This document shows positions 17,988-26,700 of a stretch of 64,000 nucleotides of DNA, piece by piece. The stretch is taken from NCBI GenBank assembly GCA_947498455.1, contig CANMKK010000002.1, positions 62,001 through 126,000 of the forward strand. Reading direction: 5' to 3'. The position numbers were made by a program, and so were the translations under genes. This stretch comes from an uncultured Aquimarina sp. GTDB taxonomy: Bacteria; Bacteroidota; Bacteroidia; Flavobacteriales; Flavobacteriaceae. The stretch's first letter is position 1. Each line of letters begins with the position of its first letter. Below the pieces are notes generated by a model. It did not search any database, was not told the DNA's origin, and saw only the letters and a program-made list of their open reading frames with translations.

Positions 17988-18989
17988 ATGGAATTTATCC
18001 AAGTAAAAGGTAAAATAGGTATTCCGAAATATAAGCAAATTGTTATTTCTATTGAAAAGGCAATTGAAGAAGGCAAGTTAAAAAAAGGAGACCCATTACC
18101 ATCTATAAATGGCATTTGCAAAAAATTTAACCTATCAAGGGATACAGTATTAACTTCTTTTAATGAACTAAAAATTAGAGGTATCGTATATTCTATTCCA
18201 GGAAAGGGATATTATATTAATAGCACCGTTACCAATTATGTGAAAAAAGTATTTTTACTTTTTGATGAATTAAATGCATTTAAAGAAAAATTATACAATT
18301 CATTTATAGAAAATTTAGGAAGTAATGTTAAGGTAGAGATTTTTTTTCATCATTTTAATGAGGCAGTTTTTGAAAAGAATATTAAAGAAAGTATAGGAGA
18401 TTATTCTACATATGTTGTTATGCCTGCAAACTTACAGAATATCAAACCTGTTTTAGACCTGATCCCTAAAGATCAACTTTATATTTTGGATCAAAGCAGT
18501 GAGCAATTACAGGAGTTTTCAGCGATTTATCAAAATTTTAGTAAAGATATTTATTTGGCGTTGAAGGAAGCAATTGATTTATTGTCTAAATATGATAGAA
18601 TCACTTTGGTGCATTGCCTTAAAAAGCAACCTATTGGAATGAGACAAGGGTTTAGTAAGTTTTGTAAAGAGATACATATAGATCATGATATCATAGAAGT
18701 ATTCGATTTGGATCGTGAGATTTTGGGAAAAGAAGTATATGTGGTTCCCTATGATGAAGATATGATTCGGGTAATTAAAAAAACAAAACAGGAAAATTTA
18801 AAAATTGGTAGGGATGTAGGTATTATTTCTTATAATGATACGGACTTAAAAGAAGTAGTTTGCAATGGAATTACAACCATTTCTACAGATTTTGAAGAAA
18901 TGGGAGCCATTTTAGCAGATATGATTATAAATAATAGTTCTGATAAAATTGAAAATAAAAATAGATTAATTATACGGAATTCATTGTGA
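17988..18989 (+). CDS. GntR-family transcriptional regulator with LacI-like sensor domain
   Basis: The 333-aa protein has a GntR winged-helix N-terminus (GIPKYKQIVISIEKAIEEG, LPSINGICKKFNLSRDTV, GIVYSIPGKGYYI). The rest resembles a periplasmic-binding-protein fold (VKIFLLFDELNAF-like start, DVGIISYNDTDLKEVV, ITTISTDFEEMG). In Bacteroidetes such proteins usually sense sugars and sit beside carbohydrate genes. No such genes are nearby here, so the target is unknown. A bidirectional hairpin terminator follows. Confidence 0.85.
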   Translation: MEFIQVKGKIGIPKYKQIVISIEKAIEEGKLKKGDPLPSINGICKKFNLSRDTVLTSFNELKIRGIVYSIPGKGYYINSTVTNYVKKVFLLFDELNAFKEKLYNSFIENLGSNVKVEIFFHHFNEAVFEKNIKESIGDYSTYVVMPANLQNIKPVLDLIPKDQLYILDQSSEQLQEFSAIYQNFSKDIYLALKEAIDLLSKYDRITLVHCLKKQPIGMRQGFSKFCKEIHIDHDIIEVFDLDREILGKEVYVVPYDEDMIRVIKKTKQENLKIGRDVGIISYNDTDLKEVVCNGITTISTDFEEMGAILADMIINNSSDKIENKNRLIIRNSL

Positions 18990-19021
18990 TTGATTGTGAA
19001 TTCTTATTAGTATAAAGACAT

Positions 19022-19054
19022 AAAAAAACAGCCACTTTAGTGACTGTTTTTTTG
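19022..19054. terminator. Bidirectional terminator between the GntR-type gene and the GG peptide
   Basis: AAAAAAACAGCCACT pairs with AGTGACTGTTTTTTT with one C/A mismatch. A- and T-runs on both sides serve the plus-strand regulator and the minus-strand peptide gene. Confidence 0.7.
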
Positions 19055-19125
19055 GTGCTTAAAAGTTAATCTTATCATACATCGAATACAAAAAAAGTAA
19101 AAGTATGAATCGAAAACAAGCTTTT

Positions 19126-19284
19126 TTACCCAACATAACGACAAGTGCCATTAATAACAATGCAGGCGATCTCGTCATACGGAGGACAGATAGGATTGCT
19201 ATAGCAGTGAATAACTTTTCCTCCTTTAATGGTTCTTTGTTGTTCTTTACTAAGAACATTGCCTAATGATTTTACTTTTTTCAT
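19126..19284 (-). CDS. Bacteriocin/RiPP-like precursor peptide (GG leader, four cysteines)
   Basis: A 52-codon frame from the ATG at 19284 gives MKKVKSLGNVLSKEQQRTIK, then GG, then a 30-residue core with Cys27, Cys33, Cys41 and Cys48 (HCYSNPICPPYDEIACI). The leader LGxxLSKxEQxxIxGG is a common double-glycine export leader in Flavobacteria. The core could be cross-linked by two disulfides or by thioethers. The longer open frame 19059-19259 on the same strand is a shifted shadow. No modification enzyme or transporter is adjacent. Confidence 0.65.
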   Translation of the reverse strand: MKKVKSLGNVLSKEQQRTIKGGKVIHCYSNPICPPYDEIACIVINGTCRYVG

Positions 19285-19473
19285 GAGTATTGGTTTAAGA
19301 GATATTTCCCCTAATATAAGAGTTTTTAGTTATGAGTTCTTTTAAAAAAAAGCTAATTATCAGTTTTTTAGGTTTTTACCAATATATTTTTAGAAAGCAT
19401 TGAAGTATATTTTTGTTAAAATACATTAAGATATGTTCGGAATTAGATTTAATATAAATAGAGAGGATAATTT

Positions 19474-19502
19474 TTGAGTTTTCGAAAAAAGAAATACTTT
19501 TG
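19474..19502 (+). promoter_or_regulatory. Promoter of the leader/PcfJ/rtcB region
   Basis: TTG at 19474-19476 and a perfect TAnnTTTG match, TACTTTTG at 19495-19502, are 18 bases apart. Transcription would begin near 19509, in front of the hairpin CAATTGTC...GACAGTTG and the short leader frame. Confidence 0.6.
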
Positions 19503-19547
19503 CATCGCAATTGTCAAAAAGACAGTTGTATCTAAATAAAAAACAAA

Positions 19548-19619
19548 ATGTTCGATTTACATACATATCAAATAAATTCAGGAGTGCACAGGCATCTCAG
19601 GGTAAGATATTGTAGTTAG
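19548..19619 (+). CDS. Putative 23-aa leader peptide
   Basis: The frame reads MFDLHTYQINSGVHRHLRVR followed by YCS and a stop at 19617-19619. Three of its residues are histidine and three arginine. Codons 17-19 (CTC AGG GTA) form one arm of the antiterminator stem, so translation could control folding. There is no database support; the call rests on its position between a promoter and a terminator switch. Confidence 0.35.
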   Translation: MFDLHTYQINSGVHRHLRVRYCS

Positions 19620-19680
19620 TGAACATTCACCATACTTTTTCAAGAAATGAAACCCTGAGTACACCAACACAGGGTTTTTT
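19596..19680 (+). promoter_or_regulatory. Attenuator-like terminator/antiterminator switch
   Basis: CTCAGGGT at 19596-19603 pairs perfectly with ACCCTGAG at 19652-19659. The same 3' arm also pairs as AACCCTG (19651-19657) with CAGGGTT (19670-19676), followed by a T-run to 19680. The two stems exclude each other, the second being an intrinsic terminator. The first arm lies inside the leader peptide frame. Confidence 0.55.
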
Positions 19681-19804
19681 ATTGCGCAATAACCAAAAAA
19701 TCAAATTTTAATGAGCAGTATACAGGATATAAGTAGTTCATAGTAGGCTGAAAATACAAGTAGTGTTTCCAGTCATAAAAATTTAAAACAACATATATGA
19801 AATC

Positions 19805-21123
19805 ATGGAAACACTATTACAAGCTACAGTTCAAGAAGCTGTACCTCAAATAAAAAACTCACAGATAAGACCCGATAAATATACCTTGTTGGTTGAAGAG
19901 ATTTATCAGGCTCATAATAAACCACAGAGATATAAGGGAACGATAGCATCCATGTTGTGGATGTTCTTTTCTAAAATGAGTAAAAAAAGAAACTCTTGGA
20001 AAAGAGGTACATTTAGAATGCTCTTATTACACTTACATAGTGAAGGCTGTTATACGATTCTTAGAAAAATAGAATATGTCGAAGTATTGAGTAATATGAG
20101 TTCCTTTGGTAATAGGTTGGTAAGAGATATTAATGATTGGAAAAAGGAAACACATGAAGCAGAAAAGCAGTTACAGTCATTAATAGAGTTTTGCTTTGCT
20201 AAATATTCAACTCCCGAGTTTTTAGTTTCTTCTTTTTATGGAGGTTCTAAAAAGTACATGTTATGGTATGTTCAGTTAGGTAAGGGAAGTAGTGTGAAAG
20301 AACTGAGTGGTATGGAAATAGAACTTACATCCAGAATGGCTCATGAATTTAAACGAACGCCAAAAGGGTATAGTGTGCCTCAGGCATTACGAAGAGCCCA
20401 AGCTATAGGTTATGGAGCGAACAAAGTAATAGCAGAAACTATCGCATGGTCATCATTATCAAGAATGTACGGAAACGAAGTTTTTTGGAATACAGTAGTT
20501 CATTTTTTTGCAAAACATGAACAAGTACCTCTGGACAAAATGGGAGAAGTATTGGATTATTTGTCTTTTTCTATTAGAGAAAACCAAATGTATTCTATGA
20601 AAGGTAGGGCATTAAATGCGCTGATACGTCAGTCTGATCAATGGCATAGAAGAATGTATATGCAACGCAATGCAGAGAATTATGTAGCATGGAAATCAAG
20701 TAAAATCAAATCATTAAATTATAAAATAACCAGAAATGATGTAGTCGTACACTATAAAACAGTAGAATTGCTTAACTCTCAGGAGTTATATGAAGAAGGA
20801 TATGATATGTGCCACTGTGTGGCACCTATGTAGATGAATGTAGAAATGGTGAAAGCGCGATTTTTTCATTAAGAAAGTATATAGGAGGCTCTTTTGAGAA
20901 GTTAGCAACCATAGAAATTGATCCTAGTTCTAAAGAAATACTAGAAGCACAGGCTAAGTACAATTCGGTATTAAGCAAAGAAGCCGATGAAGCCGTTAAA
21001 GTATGGAAAAAGCAGGCAGGGATCAAAGCAGAAAATTATGCATCTCCAATTGTCCAAGAATATCGCCCCCAGCATAACGGAGGGAATTATATTCAAGGAT
21101 ATGAGAGATCGAAGAAATACTAG
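19805..21123 (+). pseudogene. PcfJ-like protein gene with a single-base frameshift
   Basis: The first frame (19805-20833, 342 codons) ends ...EEGYDMCHCVAPM. The next frame continues from about 20823 with TYVDECRNGESAIFSLRKYI to 21123. One missing G in GTGGCACC at 20819-20824 would restore HCVGTYVDE, the conserved PcfJ-domain motif, and give one protein of about 439 aa. PcfJ-type proteins occur on plasmids and mobile elements; their biochemical role is not known. The gene overlaps a 38-aa membrane peptide and precedes rtcB. It is either a real recent mutation, a sequence error or a programmed shift. Confidence 0.75.
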
Positions 21124-21217
21124 ACAAGAAACCAATAATGATATAGAAATGTTGGCTAAGGTAATCGTATTTATAGTGTATATTATTATACGAATACTTA
21201 TGTCTGGTGTATTTTAA
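21101..21217 (+). CDS. Small membrane peptide (38 aa)
   Basis: The ATG at 21101 lies inside the last 23 bases of the PcfJ-like frame. The peptide has a charged head (MRDRRNTRQETNNDIEM) and one hydrophobic helix (LAKVIVFIVYIIIRILMSGVF). The overlap suggests translational coupling to the PcfJ-like gene. No family is recognised and it may be spurious. Confidence 0.4.
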   Translation: MRDRRNTRQETNNDIEMLAKVIVFIVYIIIRILMSGVF

Positions 21218-21274
21218 AAACTAATAGTACGCAGTAGTGATATTGCCACTGCGTATTATTGAATATTTAAAAAA

Positions 21275-22672
21275 ATGGCAAAATTAAAGTTAAGAGGGAA
21301 AGACCTCATAGCAATAGGATATCCGCAAGGAAAAGTAATTAGTATTGCAATAGAGACTATGTTACGTTATCATAAGCGGGATCGAAAAGATAAAGTATTA
21401 CAACGGTTAAAGACAGTTTTGAAACATCCTGAAAAATACCTTGGAGATGGAGTCATGGGTAGAGTTGCTGAAGAATTGGTACAACCAATAGTGGTTGAGG
21501 CTCAAAAATTAAACATAAAACGAGCACCTTTCACAATTTTTGGAGAAAATGATATTCAGGAAGAGGCAAAACATCAATTGTATACAGCACTTAAATTACC
21601 AGTTGCAAAAGCAGGGGCATTAATGCCCGATGGACATGCTGGTTATGGTTTGCCCATAGGAGGTGTACTAGCTACCGAAAATGCGGTAATTCCTTATGGT
21701 GTTGGAGTAGACATAGGATGTAGAATGTGTTTAAGTATCTATGATATCAATGTATCATATCTGCACGGGCATAAGGATAAATATGTCCAGATGTTAGGAG
21801 ATCATACTAAATTCGGAGGTTATGAAACGCATAAGAATATTCCAATGCACGATATTTTCGAGCATCGAGCATTTAGTGAGATTCCGATGGTAAAAAAGCT
21901 AAAAGACAAAGCTTTTAAACAATTGGGGAGTTCTGGTGGTGGAAATCACTTTGTGGAATTCGGAAGTGTGGAAGTTACTGATCCTGATAATGAGTTTAAT
22001 GTTCCGGTAGGTAAATACCTAGGTATTTTATCCCATAGCGGATCGAGAGGTTTGGGTGCCAATATCGCGAAACATTATACGAAGTTGGCAATGAAGCAGA
22101 ATCCAATGCCACAAGAAGCAAAAGATTTAGCTTGGTTGGATCTCAATTCTCACGATGGTCAAGAATATTGGATGGCTATGAATTTGGCAGGAGATTATGC
22201 ATCGGCTTGTCATGATGATATTCATAGGCGATTGTCCAAGGCATTAGGATCAAGGCCTATAGCAATTATAGAAAATCACCACAATTTTGCTTGGAAAGAA
22301 CAGGTAGAAGGAAAGGAAATGATTGTACATCGTAAGGGAGCAACCCCTGCAGGGAAAAATGTATTAGGGATTATTCCAGGTTCGATGATTGCTCCAGGGT
22401 TTATTGTTAGGGGCAAAGGTAATCCGGCATCCTTAAGCTCTGCATCTCATGGAGCAGGCAGACAATTATCTCGTCGAAAAGCTAAAATGACGCTTACAGG
22501 TAGTGAAGTAAAAAAGATGCTTCAGGATTATGGAGTAACTGTTATAGGAGGTGGATTAGATGAAGCCCCGATGGCTTATAAGGATATTCATAAAGTAATG
22601 TCTAATCAGACAGAACTTGTGGAAGTAGTAGGTAAGTTTACACCAAAAATTGTACGGATGGATAAGAACTAA
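21275..22672 (+). CDS. rtcB: RNA-splicing ligase RtcB
   Basis: The 465-aa protein has all main RtcB marks: DGHAGYGLPIGGV, the metal-binding GVDIGCRMC, SSGGGNHFVEFG, LSHSGSRGLG, and ASHGAGRQLSRRKA, whose histidine carries GMP. It joins 2',3'-cyclic phosphate and 5'-OH RNA ends using GTP and manganese. The N-terminal KLRGKDLIAIGYPQGK extension is common in Bacteroidetes forms. It lies 57 bases after the membrane peptide and probably shares transcription with the PcfJ-like gene. A terminator follows. Confidence 0.95.
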   Translation: MAKLKLRGKDLIAIGYPQGKVISIAIETMLRYHKRDRKDKVLQRLKTVLKHPEKYLGDGVMGRVAEELVQPIVVEAQKLNIKRAPFTIFGENDIQEEAKHQLYTALKLPVAKAGALMPDGHAGYGLPIGGVLATENAVIPYGVGVDIGCRMCLSIYDINVSYLHGHKDKYVQMLGDHTKFGGYETHKNIPMHDIFEHRAFSEIPMVKKLKDKAFKQLGSSGGGNHFVEFGSVEVTDPDNEFNVPVGKYLGILSHSGSRGLGANIAKHYTKLAMKQNPMPQEAKDLAWLDLNSHDGQEYWMAMNLAGDYASACHDDIHRRLSKALGSRPIAIIENHHNFAWKEQVEGKEMIVHRKGATPAGKNVLGIIPGSMIAPGFIVRGKGNPASLSSASHGAGRQLSRRKAKMTLTGSEVKKMLQDYGVTVIGGGLDEAPMAYKDIHKVMSNQTELVEVVGKFTPKIVRMDKN

Positions 22673-22710
22673 ACTCAGTATTAAGAAACTAAAGAAGTGA
22701 ATATTTTTAT

Positions 22711-22750
22711 ATCAAGAACCAAGATATACAAGCTTGGTTCTTGATTTTTT
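22711..22750 (+). terminator. Intrinsic terminator after rtcB
   Basis: ATCAAGAACCAAG (22711-22723) pairs perfectly with CTTGGTTCTTGAT (22733-22745) around a 9-nt loop, followed by T6. Confidence 0.85.
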
Positions 22751-22786
22751 GTAGTAACCACCAATCCGTGATTGTAAAGAAAACAA

Positions 22787-22880
22787 CCAACTATTGCTAA
22801 TGGACTGTTTTTTTATCTTTATTTCTTACTCATACCCGCAAAGCTTGACGTCACCCGAAAGGATTCGGGCGCTAGCTGGG
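22787..22880. repeat. 95-bp hairpin-rich direct repeat, copy 1
   Basis: The block starts CCAACTATTGCTAAT and ends GCTAGCTGGG. It contains a terminator-like hairpin at its start and the stem CCCGAA-N4-TTCGGG near its end. It aligns along its full length with 23089-23183. Confidence 0.85.
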
Positions 22881-22884
22881 GATT

Positions 22885-23073
22885 GCCCGTAAAATTGCTG
22901 ATATACTTGACGTTTCTTTAGATTATCTTACTGGTAAAGCTGATGTGCAGATGGATAAAAATACGCGTGAACGCATTTTAGAGGTTTCTAAATTTGAACA
23001 AGAAGACCGCGAGCATATCTTCTCTGTGATTGATGCCTTTATTGCCAAAAGAAAAATACAGTCTATTTTATAA
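22885..23073 (+). pseudogene. C-terminal fragment of an XRE-type regulator
   Basis: Sixty-two codons read ARKIADILDVSLDYLTGKAD through KFEQEDREHIFSVIDAFIAK to a stop at 23071-23073. The start matches the last helix of a HTH_3 domain and the rest the usual tail of small XRE regulators. There is no start codon: an in-frame TAG lies at 22873-22875 inside the repeat, so the recognition helices have been lost. The fragment lies exactly between two copies of a 95-bp repeat, so recombination or insertion at the repeat removed the 5' half. Confidence 0.75.
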
Positions 23074-23088
23074 AACATAAAAATACAG

Positions 23089-23183
23089 CCAACTATTGCT
23101 AATTGACTGTTCTTACTATTTATTTTATTACTCCTACCTGCCAAGCTTTGACGGCACCCGAAAGGATTCGGGAGCTAGCAGGG
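23089..23183. repeat. 95-bp hairpin-rich direct repeat, copy 2
   Basis: It starts CCAACTATTGCTAATTGACT and ends GCTAGCAGGG. ACAGCCAA/TTGACTGT forms the first stem, CCCGAA-AGGA-TTCGGG the second, and CCTGC/GCAGG can close around the second. No gene other than the XRE fragment lies in 22673-23195. Confidence 0.85.
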
Positions 23184-23195
23184 TATTTATACTTA

Positions 23196-23720
23196 TTATT
23201 TTGATAAAATACTAGGTTTAGTTTCCCGTCTAGTTATTTTATAATAGCTTAAATATCCATCTAAATATTCATTTTCAATAAGATTAAAGCTTTTATCAAA
23301 AGTAAGTTTTCGTTTAACCCCATCTGTAATTAAAGTCTGTTCAGTAAAAATCAAACTATCTTTTCTCTTTAATAGACAAGTCTTAATTTCGTTATTCCTA
23401 TCAATTAAATTACAATTTTGATCATCAATAATAAGGTAAGGATATTTGTTATTGTTAAAATCAATTTTATATAAAGTATCTTTTGACACAATATATTTCT
23501 CTATCCTTTTTTCCTTTTCATCTCCTTCTAAATTATACCTTCTTATAGTATCAACCCTTACTTTTTCCTTTGTTGTGGATAGTGTTTCATAATAAGCAAC
23601 GACTTCCATTTTCGAAGAGTAAACATCATAATAAAAGGTTTCTGTCATTACTTCCTCTTTGTTACAACTTGTAAAGTATAAAAACATAGAAGCAATAATT
23701 ATTATATTGTTTAATCTCAT
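23196..23720 (-). CDS. Lipoprotein, candidate immunity partner of the RHS protein
   Basis: The 174-aa protein has a lipoprotein signal with Cys19 (ASMFLYFTSCNKEE). The mature part is predicted to be mainly beta strands (TFYYDVYSSKMEVVAYYET, then KLTFDKSFNLIENEYLDGYL). No family was recognised. Its ATG shares one base with the RHS stop codon (TAATG at 23720), so translation is coupled. That position directly after a polymorphic C-terminal tail is typical of immunity genes, but a structural or unrelated lipoprotein is possible. Confidence 0.6.
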   Translation of the reverse strand: MRLNNIIIIASMFLYFTSCNKEEVMTETFYYDVYSSKMEVVAYYETLSTTKEKVRVDTIRRYNLEGDEKEKRIEKYIVSKDTLYKIDFNNNKYPYLIIDDQNCNLIDRNNEIKTCLLKRKDSLIFTEQTLITDGVKRKLTFDKSFNLIENEYLDGYLSYYKITRRETKPSILSK

Positions 23721-26700
23721 TATTTTTTAAGGTGTTTGAATTTATTATCGTGTTCAATTATAGCTTGTCTCACAGCCTTTGGATTCAAAATTTGCTTTAA
23801 CTGAGTTTGATATGTTTTCATTCTATTATACCTACGATCACCATTGATATATTTCTTATGATCTTCGTGATTTGTAGCGCTATTCCGTTTTGATATTTCT
23901 CTTTTTTCAGCAAATAATCTATCTACTTCATCCATATCTCCAGAGTCGTATGCTTCAATAAGCTTATCTAAATAACGTTCAAAATGAACAAATACTTCGT
24001 GACCATTAGACATTGCTAAGTTCTCAACTTTTTTCAATTCTCTTTTACTTGCATTATTTACTGCCCATTCAAAAACTAGTTTACCATTCTTATTTTTAAC
24101 ATTAGAAGAACCATCAGGAGCATACCAATAATTTGTTTCCCCAAAAGCTAACTCGTGTTTTGAGTATTCCCCATCTTCACCAAATTCTACTTCTCCCACT
24201 TTATCTCCTTTTTTAGCAAATTTTGATAAGAACTTATTTCCTATATCGGTTTTTGCAAAAGCCTCTAAAGATTTTTGTGTTTTTTCATCTAACTCATCAT
24301 AGGTAGCTGTTTCCCATTTACTTGTTTCACTATTGTATTTCCAAAATGAAATATCCATTCCTGTTGGGTCTACAAAAGATATAGGATTGTTAGCAAAAGA
24401 AACATAAGGAGATATTGAAAAGTAATTTTCAGAATGTGGATCGATATTCATCCATCTGCCAAGTGATGCATCGTAACTTCTAGCGTGGAAATCTAACCAC
24501 CCTAAACCTAATTCATTGTTTTCTTCCTTACCATTAAAACCATAGTTATGCGGCGTTCCTCTTCGGGTATCATTGTATCCTTTATGTTGTAGTCCAAAAG
24601 GATAATAATTCTTCTCCTCCAAGATTTCCATATGGTTGTCACCATCGCCATCGACATCTACATTGTTTCTAAGAACGTCAACTTTCCCGTCATTGTCTTT
24701 GTCAGAGTATGAGAGCCTGATGTTTCCTAAATGGTCTTTATACTGATAAATATAATCGAAACCGCCACTGCTTTTAGGTTCTGTATATCCCTCTGGATGA
24801 CTAAAGAATTCTAGCGAAAATTCTAAATCCTCGGGTCTTGGAGGTTGTCCTAGAGATATTGAATTTTTATAGATAAACCCTCCTACGTAATGTGTAGTAT
24901 TTTGACTAGGATAATCAGTTACTTTTTTGGATAATTTTACCCCGGTAGCATCATAAACATATTGTATGGTCGATGAAAAACCGGTGTTAACATTTTCCAC
25001 TATAACTCTTGTAGGTAAATTCAAATGATTATAACTAATGTTACTAATCCCTTTATTTTTATCTTCCGTCATATTCCCATTAACATCATAGACATAATCA
25101 TCTCCAGAAGTGTTTCCGTCTTTAAATCCTTCTTGACTACCACTTCCATCGATCACATTTTTTAGTTTGTTACCTGTATCGTAGGTGTATGCTAAGTTAT
25201 CCATCACTCCAAAATCATCAGTATTTGGTTGTCTAAGTCCTTGTCGCTCTAAGGTACGGATATTTCCATTTTTATCATAGGATACCCCTGTAAGATTATA
25301 ATGACCAGTATTGTCTGTTGCTGCGGTAATACGGTTTAGCGCATCATAACTATAGGTATAGCTTGTACTTATTGGATTACCTGTGCTAGGGTCTGTAACA
25401 GTGCCATTAGCAGTACTCCAACTGGTCTGGCTGATATTTCCATTAAAGAGTTTCTTACTTGAATCGGTTATATCATTATACTTGATGCTAAAATTAAAGA
25501 GATCATCGTCATTCTTAGCATCATTATTAATGTTAGTTAACCATCCTCTAACATTATAGGTATAATCTACTTCTTGTAATCCTCCACCGACTTCTTTAGT
25601 TACTAATTGTCCTAATTCATCATAGGTGTTGGCAACAATCTGTTCGGTTGTTTGTGAATCTATTTTCTGGTTTTGTTCCAGCAACCTTCCCATATGATCA
25701 TAGGTAAAGGTGTCTATGGTTACAATCGGAGTGTTATCATCCTTGATATGCGTAGTTTTGGATTCTAGGGCTTTTACGAAATCCATCTTAGTTTCTGCAA
25801 TATCTGTAGTGTTTAGGTATTCATTTTGAGAAACGATGTAGATAGGTCGTGCTTTATGATCATAATAGGTAGCTGTGGTAATCCAAAAAGAGGTGCTTAA
25901 TACCTTTACCTTAGATCCTGTTGCCAGAGATTTGGTGTTAGGAGTGATGTTTTGATTATATGTTGTACCTGGATTGTTAAATACAGTATCTTCACTATCC
26001 AAAAATGAATAATCATCATAGTAATTAATGGTCAGTACTTCTGCATTTTGTGCATTGGGATATCCTCCATTATCGTAATACATGGTTGCCCCACCGATTA
26101 ATACCGGTGCTCCTGTTGTTACCCATAGATTACCCGTCAAGGCATTGGCTTCTGTTTGTATTGCATCTCTATCGCGGTTATCAGAGATTTTACCTGTATA
26201 GGCAACTCTACCAAAGGCATCATACTTGGTAAAGAGCCAGGCAGCCCCTGCCTCTAAATTAGCATCCTGGGTCATCACAGGTTGATCCAACTTGTTATAT
26301 ACGATATATTCTTCTCCTTTACCAGGTATTTTCTTTTTAATCAATCGGTTACGGTGATCATATACATATTGATAGCACAGTTCGGAAAGTTCAGTGTCAG
26401 AGACACCTTCTGTTGGACTTACTGTTACTTTTGGAGGAATCACATAGGTAAGATTTCCAAAATCATCATATACATAGTAAGTATCATGAGCTTCTGGGGT
26501 TGCTGAGCCTGTCGAAGCATAGGTTCTTTTAAGAATAACTCTTCCTTGTTTGTCCTTAAACTCTTCGGTGGAATGTGCTGTGCCAGAAGTATGATTTTCA
26601 TCATAGGTAACCGTTTTATACAGCTCGTTTGCTCCATAAAAAGTAGTACCTCCTGTTAAAGTGGGTACTTCTGTATCATCATTGGTAAACGTTATGGTAA

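Noticed and set aside
19805..21123. A TROVE/Ro60-type RNA-binding protein with RtcB
   Set aside because: RtcB neighbours of that kind have a TROVE and a vWA domain; the sequence here instead ends in the PcfJ motif HCVGTY once the frameshift is mended, and no Y-RNA-like tRNA mimic was seen.
22787..23183. Integron attC sites around the XRE fragment
   Set aside because: The required RYYYAAC and GTTRRRY core boxes are not at the ends of the blocks, and no integrase gene is in the window.
23720..24358. HExxH metalloprotease motif in the RHS tail
   Set aside because: The sequence is HEVFVH, with three residues between Glu and the second His, not two, so the zincin motif is absent.
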